This document shows positions 34,881 to 43,721 of a stretch of 64,000 nt of DNA, in pieces; within the stretch, counting starts at the first letter, position 1, and each line of letters opens with the position of its first letter. The DNA is taken from contig CAJTOT010000015.1 in NCBI GenBank assembly GCA_910577935.1, forward strand, positions 10,515 through 74,514, in the 5' to 3' direction. A program made the translations under genes and the position numbers. The stretch comes from an uncultured Hungatella sp. (lineage in GTDB: Bacteria > Bacillota > Clostridia > Lachnospirales > Lachnospiraceae). The notes under the pieces are model-generated. The model had not been told where the DNA came from. It did not search any database and worked only from the letters and a program-made list of their open reading frames with translations.

Positions 34881-36031
34881 TGAGACCCTGGAAAATAACG
34901 GCAGTGTTGGGGATGGCATGTGTCCTGACCGTGTCATCGGCATTCGGCTCTATGGCCTGGACAGAACGGCCGGAGACCATAGATGAGGAGACGTGGGCGA
35001 GACTTCACGACAATGTTCTGGAGTACGACGAGATCGGGAATCTGGTAGAGTACTACAATCCCACTTACCGGCAGCTGGTTCAGAATCTTCAGGTTAATCT
35101 TCAGCCTCTGGAGGACGCGGCGGCGCAGCTGAGAGGGGCGGCGAAGGACATGATAGCGGACGCCAACGGGATAAAGGAAGACGACCCCATGTCAGAGGCC
35201 ATCTACCGGGGCAGCGCAAAGATGTATCAGGATATCGCCAAGCAGTACGAGAAGGGCATCAAGAGCGCCCGGAGCTCTGCCCGCAGCGGATTTAACCAGG
35301 CGAGAAAGCAGCTGACTTCCGGTGTCCAGCAGCTGTTTTTGGGGTACTGTCAGGCCCTGGCCTCCAAGGAGATGGCGGACACGGCGGCGCAGCTGGCCCA
35401 GGAGGCATATAATTCCACAGTGACCAGGAGAAGCTTGGGGATGGCCACGGACACGGAGGTGCAGTCGGCTCTCAACAGCCTTCAGTCGGCTGAGGCGGGG
35501 CAACAGAGTCTCAACGACACTTTGAACAACTTAAGGCAGAACCTTCAGTTTATGGCAGGCTGGTCCGCGGATGCGCAGGTGGCGGTAGGCGCCTGCCCTG
35601 TTCCGGACCTGTCAAAAATCGACGCCATGAATCCGGAAAACGACCTGGAGACAGCCATTTCAAACAACTATACATATATTGATCAGAGAAAGGCCTCGGG
35701 AAAGGGGACTGCCAACCGGGATGCGAAATTCCGGACATTAGACGAGTCCGAGGCAAAGATAAAGATTCAGCTGGAGTCCTTATACCAGGCTGTCCTTCAG
35801 AACAAAGCCGCCTACGAGGCTTCAAGGCTTGCGCTGGAGAGCGCCCAGCTCACCATGAACGGCAACAACCTTAAATATCAGCAGGGGATGCTTGGAAAAC
35901 TGGAATATCTCCAGCTGAAGGTGGCCTACCTTCAGCAGAAGGCCGCAGCGGACGCCGCGTCCATCAGCCTGGTTCAGGCTATGGAGAATTACTGCTGGGC
36001 GGTGGAAGGCCTGGCGGATATTACACAGTAG
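34877..36031 (+). CDS. TolC-like exported protein 2
   Basis: A second TolC/OEP-like helical protein with its own signal peptide (ITAVLGMACVLTVSSAFGSMAW). The mature N terminus TWARLHDNVLEYDEIGNLVEYYNPTY parallels the first protein, and MATDTEVQSALNSLQSAEAGQQSLNDTLNNLRQNL is the typical second-hairpin segment. The C-terminal QAMENYCWAVEGLA matches QAMETYDWVVKG of the neighbour. The gene overlaps the first by four bases; ATG 34877 or 34880 could be used, the latter with better spacing to GGGAG. The two may form a mixed trimer. A strong terminator follows. Confidence 0.8.
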   Translation: MMRPWKITAVLGMACVLTVSSAFGSMAWTERPETIDEETWARLHDNVLEYDEIGNLVEYYNPTYRQLVQNLQVNLQPLEDAAAQLRGAAKDMIADANGIKEDDPMSEAIYRGSAKMYQDIAKQYEKGIKSARSSARSGFNQARKQLTSGVQQLFLGYCQALASKEMADTAAQLAQEAYNSTVTRRSLGMATDTEVQSALNSLQSAEAGQQSLNDTLNNLRQNLQFMAGWSADAQVAVGACPVPDLSKIDAMNPENDLETAISNNYTYIDQRKASGKGTANRDAKFRTLDESEAKIKIQLESLYQAVLQNKAAYEASRLALESAQLTMNGNNLKYQQGMLGKLEYLQLKVAYLQQKAAADAASISLVQAMENYCWAVEGLADITQ

Positions 36032-36043
36032 AGCATCGGTTCA

Positions 36044-36087
36044 GCAAAACGACAGTCCGGACTGTTCAGTCCGGGCTGTTGTTTTGC
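36044..36087. terminator. Strong bidirectional terminator between the efflux operon and spoIIR
   Basis: A 20-bp stem begins GCAAAACGACAGTCC (36044-) and closes around a GTTC loop at 36064-36067, ending at GTTTTGC (36087). It is nearly perfect. The spoIIR stop codon (36066-36068) lies within the loop and stem, so the terminator overlaps the end of that coding region. Confidence 0.9.
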
Positions 36088-36695
36088 GTCAGCAGTTCCA
36101 GGAACTTAAAGCGTATGTGGATTTTGGCCGGCGTATCCATGACAGCCAGATAGTCCTCCTCCGAGAGAATATTTTTAAGCTGTTCTCTGGACTCATCCGG
36201 CAGGACCGCGTGGGTGCTGTCGATGAAGCAGAGCCTGGGATAGAGGACGCACCACCAGTTCCGCCCCCGCCCCTGTCCGAGGGTCACCTGGACGGCATCA
36301 TAGGTTCCGCATGGCAGTACCAGGTCGCCGTAGGCCTTCGTGGGAAACCAGCTCTCGGCCACGGTGATGTCTGCATGGTAATCATATCCCAGATTCGAAA
36401 TGTACTGGTCCACGTAATTTTCCAGGGTCTCTCTGTTATTTTCCACATACAGGCATATATCCTCTTTGGAGTCTCCCGGGCAGTTCCGGAGCTGTTCTAA
36501 AACCAGCTGTTTTACCTGATTTTTTACCGCCTGATCTTCCTGGCTGTTGGAGTTGGCCAGCACATGAAAGCGCAGCAGCCGGGATGCCAGGCGCTCAGTC
36601 AGGTCCTGGTCTCTCCTGTATCCCCACAAGATGGAGCAGAGAAGCGCCATGAGAAAACAGGAGGCGGATAAAAGAAATAGTTTTTGATATTTCAT
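36066..36695 (-). CDS. spoIIR: SpoIIR, stage II sporulation signalling protein
   Basis: SpoIIR is made in the forespore and activates the SpoIIGA protease that matures sigma-E in the mother cell. An N-terminal signal/anchor (LFLLSASCFLMALLCSILWG) precedes the conserved domain (LRFHVLANSNSQEDQAVKNQVK, WFPTKAYGDLVLPCGTYDAVQVTLGQGRGRNWWCVLYPRLCF). The 209-residue length is normal. Upstream on the minus strand, GGCAATAAT resembles a sigma-F -10 element, but I cannot find a good -35. The terminator shared with the efflux operon overlaps the 3' end. Confidence 0.95.
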   Translation of the reverse strand: MKYQKLFLLSASCFLMALLCSILWGYRRDQDLTERLASRLLRFHVLANSNSQEDQAVKNQVKQLVLEQLRNCPGDSKEDICLYVENNRETLENYVDQYISNLGYDYHADITVAESWFPTKAYGDLVLPCGTYDAVQVTLGQGRGRNWWCVLYPRLCFIDSTHAVLPDESREQLKNILSEEDYLAVMDTPAKIHIRFKFLELLTQNNSPD

Positions 36696-36782
36696 GATGG
36701 TTTCCTCTCTTTCATATTTCTAATTATTGCCATATGTGGTATACTTAATCAAAAACCAGGAAAATAAGGAGATATTTTATTT

Positions 36783-37856
36783 ATGAAAGAAACTGTAGTA
36801 GTCTTATTTGGCGGACAGTCGTCGGAGCACGAGGTGTCCTGCATGTCGGCTGCCAATGTGATTGAACAGATAGAACACATAGATAAGGGGGAGTACTGGC
36901 TGCTGCTTGTGGGAATCACCAGGGAGGGGCGCTGGCTTTTGGTGGATTCCCTGGAGGAAATCAGGAAAGACACATGGAGAGAGGGAACGGTGAGAGCAGT
37001 CCTGTCGCCTGACGCCACAGACCGGTGCCTTTTGGTGTCGGCAGAAGAGGGAAGGGCGGAGAAACTTCATGTGGATGTGGTGTTTCCTGTGCTCCACGGG
37101 CTTTACGGGGAGGACGGCACGGTCCAGGGGCTTCTGGAGATGGCCAGAATTCCTTACGTGGGCTGCGGGGTGCTTTCGTCAGCCGTCTCCATGGATAAAC
37201 TGTACACGAAGATCGTGGTGGAGCGGCTGGGGATTCGCCAGGCCCGCTATGTGCCGGTTATGCGGGAGGAGCTGGAGGATATGGACTCTGCGGCAAAGCG
37301 GGTGGAGAAGGAACTATCCTACCCTGTATTTGTAAAACCATCCAACGCAGGCTCCTCAAAAGGCGTCACCAGGGCGGAGGACAGACGGATGCTGGAGGAG
37401 GCCTTGAGGGAGGCCGCCCGCCATGACAGGAAGATCCTGGTGGAGGAGACCATCGTCGGGCACGAGGTGGAGAGCGCGGTGTTCGGCGGCGGAAAGGAGG
37501 AAGTCTGTGTCTCAGGAGTGGGAGAGATTCTGTCAGCCGCCCAATTCTATGATTACGAGTCCAAATATTATAATGAAGAATCAAAAACCGTGGTGGACCC
37601 CAAGCTTCCGGGGGACGCGGCGGAGGAGATACGCCGGGCGGCGGCGAGAATCTTCCGGGCGGTGGACGGCTACGGGCTGGCCAGAGTGGATTTCTTTGTG
37701 ACAGAGGCGGGGGAGGTGGTGTTTAACGAGATCAACACTATGCCGGGCTTTACGGCCATCAGCATGTATCCCGCCCTCTGGGAAGCCAGGGGAGTCACCA
37801 AGCCCCGTCTGATGAAAAAACTCATAGACCATGCAAAGGAGAGGTATCATGGATAG
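36783..37856 (+). CDS. ddl: D-alanine--D-alanine ligase
   Basis: This ATP-grasp enzyme joins two D-Ala residues for peptidoglycan. Features: VLFGGQSSEHEVS at the N terminus, FPVLHGLYGEDGTVQGLLE, PVFVKPSNAGSSKGVTRAED in the ATP-grasp region and the metal/ATP site NEINTMPGFTAISMYP near the C terminus. At 357 residues it has normal length. AAGGAGA lies 11 bases before the ATG. It overlaps murI by 8 bases, joining two wall-precursor enzymes in one operon. Confidence 0.96.
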   Translation: MKETVVVLFGGQSSEHEVSCMSAANVIEQIEHIDKGEYWLLLVGITREGRWLLVDSLEEIRKDTWREGTVRAVLSPDATDRCLLVSAEEGRAEKLHVDVVFPVLHGLYGEDGTVQGLLEMARIPYVGCGVLSSAVSMDKLYTKIVVERLGIRQARYVPVMREELEDMDSAAKRVEKELSYPVFVKPSNAGSSKGVTRAEDRRMLEEALREAARHDRKILVEETIVGHEVESAVFGGGKEEVCVSGVGEILSAAQFYDYESKYYNEESKTVVDPKLPGDAAEEIRRAAARIFRAVDGYGLARVDFFVTEAGEVVFNEINTMPGFTAISMYPALWEARGVTKPRLMKKLIDHAKERYHG

Positions 37857-38664
37857 AAATGCCCCGGTGGGAGTGTTTGATTCCGGAGTGGGAGGCCTGA
37901 CGGTGGCCAGGGAGATCATACGCCAGATGCCGGGGGAGCGGATCGTCTATTTTGGGGACACCGCCAGACTCCCCTACGGCAGCAAGTCCCAGGATACGGT
38001 CCTGCGCTATTCCAGGCAGATTATCCGGTTTCTCATTACAAAAGAGGTGAAGGCCATCGTGATAGCCTGCAATACTGCCAGCGCCTACGCTCTGGAGACT
38101 GTGGAGAAAGAGCTGGACATCCCGATTATCGGGGTTATCCGCGCCGGCGCCAGAACCGCGGTGCGCGCCACCCGCAACGGGAAGATAGGGGTCATCGGAA
38201 CGGAGGGCACCATCAGCAGCGGGATATACACCGACGTGATGAAGGCTATGCGCCCGGACATCGAGGTGACGGGAAAGGCATGCCCCTTGTTTGTGCCTCT
38301 GGTGGAGGAGGGGCTGCTTCACGATTCCGTCACCGACGAGATCGCCTCCAGATATCTGTCGGTGCTGAAGGGAAGGTTTATCGACACCCTGGTGCTGGGC
38401 TGTACCCACTATCCGCTGATACGCTCCACCTTAAAAAGGCTGATGGGAGACCAGGTCACTCTGGTGAATCCTGCCTACGAGACGGCCATTGAACTGAAAG
38501 AGCTTCTGGAAGAGAGGGGGATGGCGGGGGACGAGGACTTTGGCGGCGGGGAGAAATATCAGTTCTACGTCAGCGACTTGGCGGAGAAGTTCACCGCCTT
38601 TGCCACCTCCATTCTCCCCGAACAGGTGAAGGAGACCAGGAGAATCGCCGTGGAGGAGTATTGA
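37849..38664 (+). CDS. murI: Glutamate racemase
   Basis: This supplies D-glutamate for peptidoglycan. The two catalytic cysteines appear in IACNTASAYAL and LGCTHYPLI, with the N-terminal FDSGVGGLTVAREI substrate loop. The chosen ATG at 37849 has AAGGAGAGG upstream and overlaps the end of ddl; an in-frame start at 37831 has no ribosome site. The length of 271 residues is usual. Confidence 0.97.
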   Translation: MDRNAPVGVFDSGVGGLTVAREIIRQMPGERIVYFGDTARLPYGSKSQDTVLRYSRQIIRFLITKEVKAIVIACNTASAYALETVEKELDIPIIGVIRAGARTAVRATRNGKIGVIGTEGTISSGIYTDVMKAMRPDIEVTGKACPLFVPLVEEGLLHDSVTDEIASRYLSVLKGRFIDTLVLGCTHYPLIRSTLKRLMGDQVTLVNPAYETAIELKELLEERGMAGDEDFGGGEKYQFYVSDLAEKFTAFATSILPEQVKETRRIAVEEY

Positions 38665-38683
38665 CGCCGTGGAGGTAAAGAAT

Positions 38684-39100
38684 ATGACAAAACGCGTTTG
38701 GGTTGCCATAAGCGGCGTCCGGTATGCGGACGGGGAGAGGGAAGACGTGGAGATGGCTGCCGCCGGAGAGTATTTTGAAAAAGACGGAATCTCTTATGTC
38801 CGGTACGACGAGGACGAGGGGACAGATACGGTCCGCAGCATGATCAAGCTTCGGCCTGACTGCATGGAGATTGTAAAAAAGGGCGCCGTGAACACAACCA
38901 TGATCTTTCAGCAGGGTAAAAATACCCTGGCTTCCTATATGACCCCGGCGGGAGAGCTGTTTATGGAGATCAGAACCGGCAGGCTGGAGGTCTATAAGGA
39001 CAACGGAACGCTGGAGGCGGAGACGGAGTACTCCCTGATGATAAACGGACAGCATGTGTCTGACAACCGCATCGCCGTCAGAGTCTCGGCTGCCGGATGA
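38684..39100 (+). CDS. DUF1934 (YwiB-like) beta-barrel protein
   Basis: This 138-residue, calycin-like protein resembles B. subtilis YwiB/DUF1934 (RVWVAISGVRYADG, ISYVRYDEDEG, NTTMIFQQGKNTLASYMTPAGELFMEIRTGRLEV). No molecular function is established for the family. The ATG at 38684 has GGAGG 10 bases upstream; the GTG at 38669 overlaps that site. It closes the ddl-murI unit before a strong terminator. Confidence 0.88.
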   Translation: MTKRVWVAISGVRYADGEREDVEMAAAGEYFEKDGISYVRYDEDEGTDTVRSMIKLRPDCMEIVKKGAVNTTMIFQQGKNTLASYMTPAGELFMEIRTGRLEVYKDNGTLEAETEYSLMINGQHVSDNRIAVRVSAAG

Positions 39101-39114
39101 GAAAAAACGAAAAA

Positions 39115-39141
39115 CCCCCGGTTCCGTGTGAGAACCGGGGG
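39115..39141. terminator. Bidirectional terminator between DUF1934 gene and minus-strand membrane protein gene
   Basis: CCCCCGGTTC (39115-39124) and GAACCGGGGG (39132-39141) form a perfect 10-bp stem with a 7-base loop, preceded by an A-rich tract that becomes a T-tract on the minus strand. Confidence 0.85.
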
Positions 39142-39147
39142 CGCTGT

Positions 39148-39651
39148 TTACTTCTTTCCTTTTTTGGCAGTGTCTTTCTGGGTATTCCGGGCAGTGTCCT
39201 TGGCGGGCTTGTCCTTTTTAAACCTGGCGAAAAAGCCTTTCTTCTCGGGGGCCGCGGGAACCGCGCCGCCTCTCACGCTTTTCAGCTCGGTTATGTAGAT
39301 GCCGCTGATTACCACTTTTACTTCTGTCTTCACGGGGAGAGCGGCAAATACCTTTTCGTCGGCGAGAAGGGTCATGATCTTGGGACCTACCTTGGCTTTG
39401 ACCATGGGAATCTTGGCCCACCGCATATACTTGGGGGTCTGCTCATGGACAATCTTGGGAAGGTTGGAGTCTTTGACCTTCATCTTCTTCTTGTCGATCA
39501 CCAGCATGGTGACGGTCTGGGCGGACGCCTGCAGCAGGTTCTGCTGCTCCACCTGGCGCTTCTCCAGCTTTCTTCCCATAAAGTACAGGATCGCCATAGC
39601 CACCGCGACAATGACGAGAATGACCAATAATACGTTTAAAAATGTGTTCAC
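39148..39651 (-). CDS. Small single-span membrane protein of unknown function
   Basis: The 167-residue protein has one N-terminal membrane helix (FLNVLLVILVIVAVAMAILYFMG), a predicted cytosolic domain (TVTMLVIDKKKMKVKDSNLPKIVHEQTPKYMRWAKIPMVKAKVGPKI) and a Lys-rich tail (KKDKPAKDTARNTQKDTAKKGKK). I recall similar proteins next to rpoB in Lachnospiraceae, which points to a conserved but uncharacterised gene. It is transcribed away from rpoB. No catalytic motif is visible. Confidence 0.75.
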   Translation of the reverse strand: MNTFLNVLLVILVIVAVAMAILYFMGRKLEKRQVEQQNLLQASAQTVTMLVIDKKKMKVKDSNLPKIVHEQTPKYMRWAKIPMVKAKVGPKIMTLLADEKVFAALPVKTEVKVVISGIYITELKSVRGGAVPAAPEKKGFFARFKKDKPAKDTARNTQKDTAKKGKK

Positions 39652-39722
39652 GTGGGTATACCTCCAAATAAGTCATACTTAAATATAGTATAACATTGTT
39701 TGTAAAAAAAGGCAATAAAAAC

Positions 39723-39751
39723 TTGACGGTTTGACAAAGCTGTGATAAGAT
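39723..39751 (+). promoter_or_regulatory. Probable sigma-A promoter of rpoBC
   Basis: TTGACG (39723-39728) and TAAGAT (39746-39751) are separated by 17 bases, about 85 bases upstream of the rpoB ATG. rpoB is not preceded here by rplJL, so a local promoter is needed. Confidence 0.6.
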
Positions 39752-39836
39752 GAAATGTGCACTATTGTGGCATCGTGTGCATTGATGGTACTAGTATGCC
39801 CAAAAATCAGAAAAAGAGAACAGGGGTGAAACGTCA

Positions 39837-42800
39837 ATGGAGAAAAGCAGAATGCGTCCTGTAACAGCCGGGAAAAGCGTTAGAATGAGTTTCTCGAGGC
39901 AGAAGGAAGTCCTTGAGATGCCGAATCTGATAGAGATCCAGAAAGACTCCTATCAGTGGTTCCTTGATGAAGGTTTGAAGGAAGTCTTTCGGGACATTTC
40001 TCCAATCTCGGATTTCGCAGGCCACTTGAGTCTGGAGTTTGTTGATTTTACGCTATGTAGAGATGATATCAAGTATACCATTGAAGAATGCAAAGAGCGT
40101 GACGCTACCTACGCGGCGCCTCTTAAGGTACGCGTGAGGCTTTGCAATAAGGACAAAGACGAGATCAATGAACACGAGATCTTTATGGGCGACCTTCCGC
40201 TTATGACAGATACAGGCTCCTTTGTTATCAACGGAGCAGAACGTGTCATTGTCAGCCAGTTAGTACGTTCCCCAGGTATTTATTACGGCATCGGACATGA
40301 TAAGATCGGCAAGGAGTTATATACCTGCACGGTGATCCCCAACCGAGGTGCATGGCTGGAGTATGAGACAGACTCCAACGACATCTTTTATGTCCGCGTC
40401 GACAGAACAAGAAAAGTGCCGGTTACAGTGCTGATCCGCGCCCTGGGATACGGAACCAACGCCGAGATCCTGGACGTGTTCGGAGAGGAACCCAAGCTTC
40501 TTGCCAGCTTCGGCAAGGATGTGTCGGACAGCTATGAAGACGGCCTTTTGGAATTATATAAGAAGATCCGCCCGGGCGAGCCGCTGTCTGTGGACAGCGC
40601 AAAGAGTCTGCTGGACAGCATGTTTTTTGATCCGAGAAGATACGACCTGGCAAAAGTAGGCCGTTATAAATTCAACAAAAAGCTGGCGTTTAAGAACCGC
40701 CTTGCCGGACACACCCTGGCAGAAGATGTGGTGGATAAGACCACGGGAGAAATTCTGGCCGAAGCGGGAACCACACTGGATAAGCAGCTGGCAGAGGACA
40801 TACAGAATGCCGGCGTTCCTTTTGTGTGGATTCAGGGCGTGGAGCGGAACGTGAAAATCCTCTCCAACATGATGGTGGATCTGAAGCAGTACGTGACCTT
40901 TGACCCCGCCCGGGCAGGGATCACAGAGTTAGTATATTATCCCGCGCTCCAGAATATCCTGGCAGAATTTGGGGACGACGAGGCAGAGCTGAAAGCGGCT
41001 GTCCGCAGGAACGCGGCCGAGCTGGTTCCGAAGCACATCACTAAAGAAGACATTTTCGCGTCTATTAATTATAATATGCACCTGGAAGAGCAGATCGGCA
41101 CCGCCGACGATATCGACCACCTGGGCAACCGGCGCATCCGCGCGGTGGGAGAGCTTCTGCAGAACCAGTACCGCATCGGCCTGTCCCGTATGGAGAGGGT
41201 GGTGCGGGAGCGAATGACCACCCAGGATATGGACGGCATCACGCCCCAGTCCCTGATCAATATCAAGCCGGTGACGGCGGCGGTGAAGGAGTTCTTCGGA
41301 AGCTCCCAGCTGTCCCAGTTCATGGACCAGAACAATCCTCTCGCGGAGCTGACCCACAAGAGGCGTCTCTCCGCCCTGGGTCCCGGCGGTCTCTCCAGAG
41401 AGAGAGCCGGATTCGAGGTCCGGGACGTTCACTATACCCACTACGGGCGCATGTGTCCCATCGAGACCCCTGAGGGTCCCAACATCGGCCTGATCAACTC
41501 ACTTGCCACCTACGCCAGAGTGAATCAGTACGGGTTTGTGGAGGCGCCTTACCGCATTGTTGACAAGTCAGACCCGGCCAGCCCCAGGGTGACCGACGAG
41601 GTGGTGTATCTGACCGCGGACGAGGAGGATAACTTTGTCGTGGCTCAGGCGAACACCCCTCTGGACGAGGAGGGCCATTTCGTCAACAGCAACGTGGCGG
41701 GCCGTTACAGGGAGGAGACCTCCGAGTTCCAGAAGAAGAACGTGGACCTCATGGACGTGTCGCCTAAGATGGTGTTCTCCGTGGCCACCTCCATGATTCC
41801 CTTCCTGGAGAACGACGACGCCAACCGGGCCCTCATGGGTTCCAACATGCAGCGTCAGGCCGTGCCCCTTCTCACCACGGAGGCTCCGGTGGTGGGAACG
41901 GGTATGGAGGCCAAGGCTGCGGTGGACTCCGGCGTCTGTGTGGTTGCCAGGAACGCGGGGGTGGTGGAGCGCTCCGCATCCAACGAGATCATCATCAAGA
42001 GAGATTCCGACGGAAACAAAGACGTGTACCATCTGACCAAGTTTAAGAGAAGCAACCAGTCCAACTGCTACAACCAGAAACCCATTGTCTACAAGGGAAA
42101 CCATGTGGAGGCAGGCGAGGTCATCGCGGACGGTCCCTCCACCCAGAACGGGGAGATCGCCCTGGGCAAGAACCCGCTCATCGGTTTTATGACATGGGAG
42201 GGCTACAACTACGAGGACGCGGTTCTTCTCAGCGAGAGACTGGTACAAGACGACGTGTACACCTCCGTCCACATAGAAGAATACGAGGCGGAAGCCAGAG
42301 ATACCAAGCTGGGGCCGGAGGAGATAACCCGAGATGTTCCCGGCGTGGGCGAGGATGCCCTCAAGGACCTTGACGAGAGAGGAATTATCCGCATCGGGGC
42401 GGAGGTCCGCGCAGGCGATATCCTGGTGGGCAAGGTGACCCCAAAGGGAGAGACGGAACTGACCGCGGAGGAGAGGCTGCTCCGCGCCATCTTCGGCGAG
42501 AAGGCCAGGGAGGTGAGAGACACCTCCTTAAAGGTTCCCCACGGCGCTTACGGCATCATCGTGGATGCCAAAGTGTTTACCAGGGAGAACGGGGATGAGC
42601 TTTCTCCCGGCGTGAACCAGACGGTGCGCATCTATATCGCCCAGAAGAGGAAGATCTCCGTGGGCGACAAGATGGCCGGACGCCACGGCAACAAGGGTGT
42701 TGTGTCCAGAGTGCTCCCCGTGGAGGATATGCCCTTCCTTCCCAACGGGCGTCCCCTGGATATCGTGCTTAACCCTCTGGGCGTGCCTTCCCGTATGAAC

Positions 42801-43706
42801 ATCGGACAGGTGCTGGAGATCCACTTGAGCCTGGCAGCCAAGGCCCTTGGCTTCAACATCGCCACCCCTGTATTCGACGGCGCCAACGAGATCGATATCA
42901 TGGACACATTGGATGTGGCCAACGATTATGTCAATAGCTCCTGGGAGGAATTCCGGGATAAATATAGAGATACACTGAAGCCTGATGTGATAGAGTACCT
43001 GGGAGAGCATTTGGAGCACAGGGAACTGTGGAAGGGCGTGCCCTTAAGCCGGGACGGCAAGGTGAGGCTGAGAGACGGAAGGACGGGAGAGTATTTTGAC
43101 AGTCCCGTAACCATCGGCCACATGCACTATCTGAAACTTCACCACCTGGTTGACGACAAGATCCATGCCCGCTCAACCGGACCATATGCGCTGGTGACCC
43201 AGCAGCCTCTGGGCGGCAAGGCCCAGTTCGGCGGACAGCGTTTCGGCGAGATGGAGGTGTGGGCCCTGGAGGCCTACGGCGCTTCCTACACGCTGCAGGA
43301 GATCCTGACGGTGAAGTCCGACGATGTCACCGGGCGCGTGAAGACTTACGAGGCCATTATCAAGGGCGAGAATATTCCGGAACCGGGAATTCCCGAGTCC
43401 TTCAAGGTGCTTTTGAAGGAGCTTCAGTCCCTTGGATTGGATGTGAGAGTCTTGAGAGACGACAACACGGAAGTGGAGCTGACGGAGAATATTGATTATA
43501 GCGATACCGATCTCCGGTCCATCATCGAAGGAGAGAGACGCTTTGGCGGCCAGGAAGAGTCGCTGGGCAGTTATGGCTACCAGAAGCAGGAGTTCAGAGA
43601 CGGAGAACTGGTAGGCGTGGAGGAAGAAGACGAGGATGAGGGAGACCGCATCGCTGAGGAGATGTTCGGTGATTTCGACTCTTCCTATGATGATGAAGAA
43701 GAATAG
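39837..43706 (+). CDS. rpoB: RNA polymerase beta subunit
   Basis: The 1289-residue beta subunit of RNA polymerase aligns with the family throughout. The rifampicin-binding region reads SSQLSQFMDQNNPLAELTHKRRLSALGPGG, which looks wild type at the usual resistance positions. GDKMAGRHGNKGVVS and SGGDDKIHARSTGPY-type segments (here VDDKIHARSTGPY) are present, and the C-terminal tail is acidic. AGGGGTG precedes the ATG. It is followed by rpoC after 15 bases. Confidence 0.99.
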   Translation: MEKSRMRPVTAGKSVRMSFSRQKEVLEMPNLIEIQKDSYQWFLDEGLKEVFRDISPISDFAGHLSLEFVDFTLCRDDIKYTIEECKERDATYAAPLKVRVRLCNKDKDEINEHEIFMGDLPLMTDTGSFVINGAERVIVSQLVRSPGIYYGIGHDKIGKELYTCTVIPNRGAWLEYETDSNDIFYVRVDRTRKVPVTVLIRALGYGTNAEILDVFGEEPKLLASFGKDVSDSYEDGLLELYKKIRPGEPLSVDSAKSLLDSMFFDPRRYDLAKVGRYKFNKKLAFKNRLAGHTLAEDVVDKTTGEILAEAGTTLDKQLAEDIQNAGVPFVWIQGVERNVKILSNMMVDLKQYVTFDPARAGITELVYYPALQNILAEFGDDEAELKAAVRRNAAELVPKHITKEDIFASINYNMHLEEQIGTADDIDHLGNRRIRAVGELLQNQYRIGLSRMERVVRERMTTQDMDGITPQSLINIKPVTAAVKEFFGSSQLSQFMDQNNPLAELTHKRRLSALGPGGLSRERAGFEVRDVHYTHYGRMCPIETPEGPNIGLINSLATYARVNQYGFVEAPYRIVDKSDPASPRVTDEVVYLTADEEDNFVVAQANTPLDEEGHFVNSNVAGRYREETSEFQKKNVDLMDVSPKMVFSVATSMIPFLENDDANRALMGSNMQRQAVPLLTTEAPVVGTGMEAKAAVDSGVCVVARNAGVVERSASNEIIIKRDSDGNKDVYHLTKFKRSNQSNCYNQKPIVYKGNHVEAGEVIADGPSTQNGEIALGKNPLIGFMTWEGYNYEDAVLLSERLVQDDVYTSVHIEEYEAEARDTKLGPEEITRDVPGVGEDALKDLDERGIIRIGAEVRAGDILVGKVTPKGETELTAEERLLRAIFGEKAREVRDTSLKVPHGAYGIIVDAKVFTRENGDELSPGVNQTVRIYIAQKRKISVGDKMAGRHGNKGVVSRVLPVEDMPFLPNGRPLDIVLNPLGVPSRMNIGQVLEIHLSLAAKALGFNIATPVFDGANEIDIMDTLDVANDYVNSSWEEFRDKYRDTLKPDVIEYLGEHLEHRELWKGVPLSRDGKVRLRDGRTGEYFDSPVTIGHMHYLKLHHLVDDKIHARSTGPYALVTQQPLGGKAQFGGQRFGEMEVWALEAYGASYTLQEILTVKSDDVTGRVKTYEAIIKGENIPEPGIPESFKVLLKELQSLGLDVRVLRDDNTEVELTENIDYSDTDLRSIIEGERRFGGQEESLGSYGYQKQEFRDGELVGVEEEDEDEGDRIAEEMFGDFDSSYDDEEE

Positions 43707-43721
43707 AAGGGAGTGCCGCTC

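Noticed and set aside
33777..34943. A 388-codon open frame antisense to the first TolC-like gene
   Set aside because: Sense signal peptide, operon position and TolC motifs are convincing; the antisense has none.
39097..39630. A 177-codon plus-strand frame over the small membrane protein gene
   Set aside because: The minus strand has a clear membrane helix and start; the plus-strand frame begins in a terminator and shows no family.
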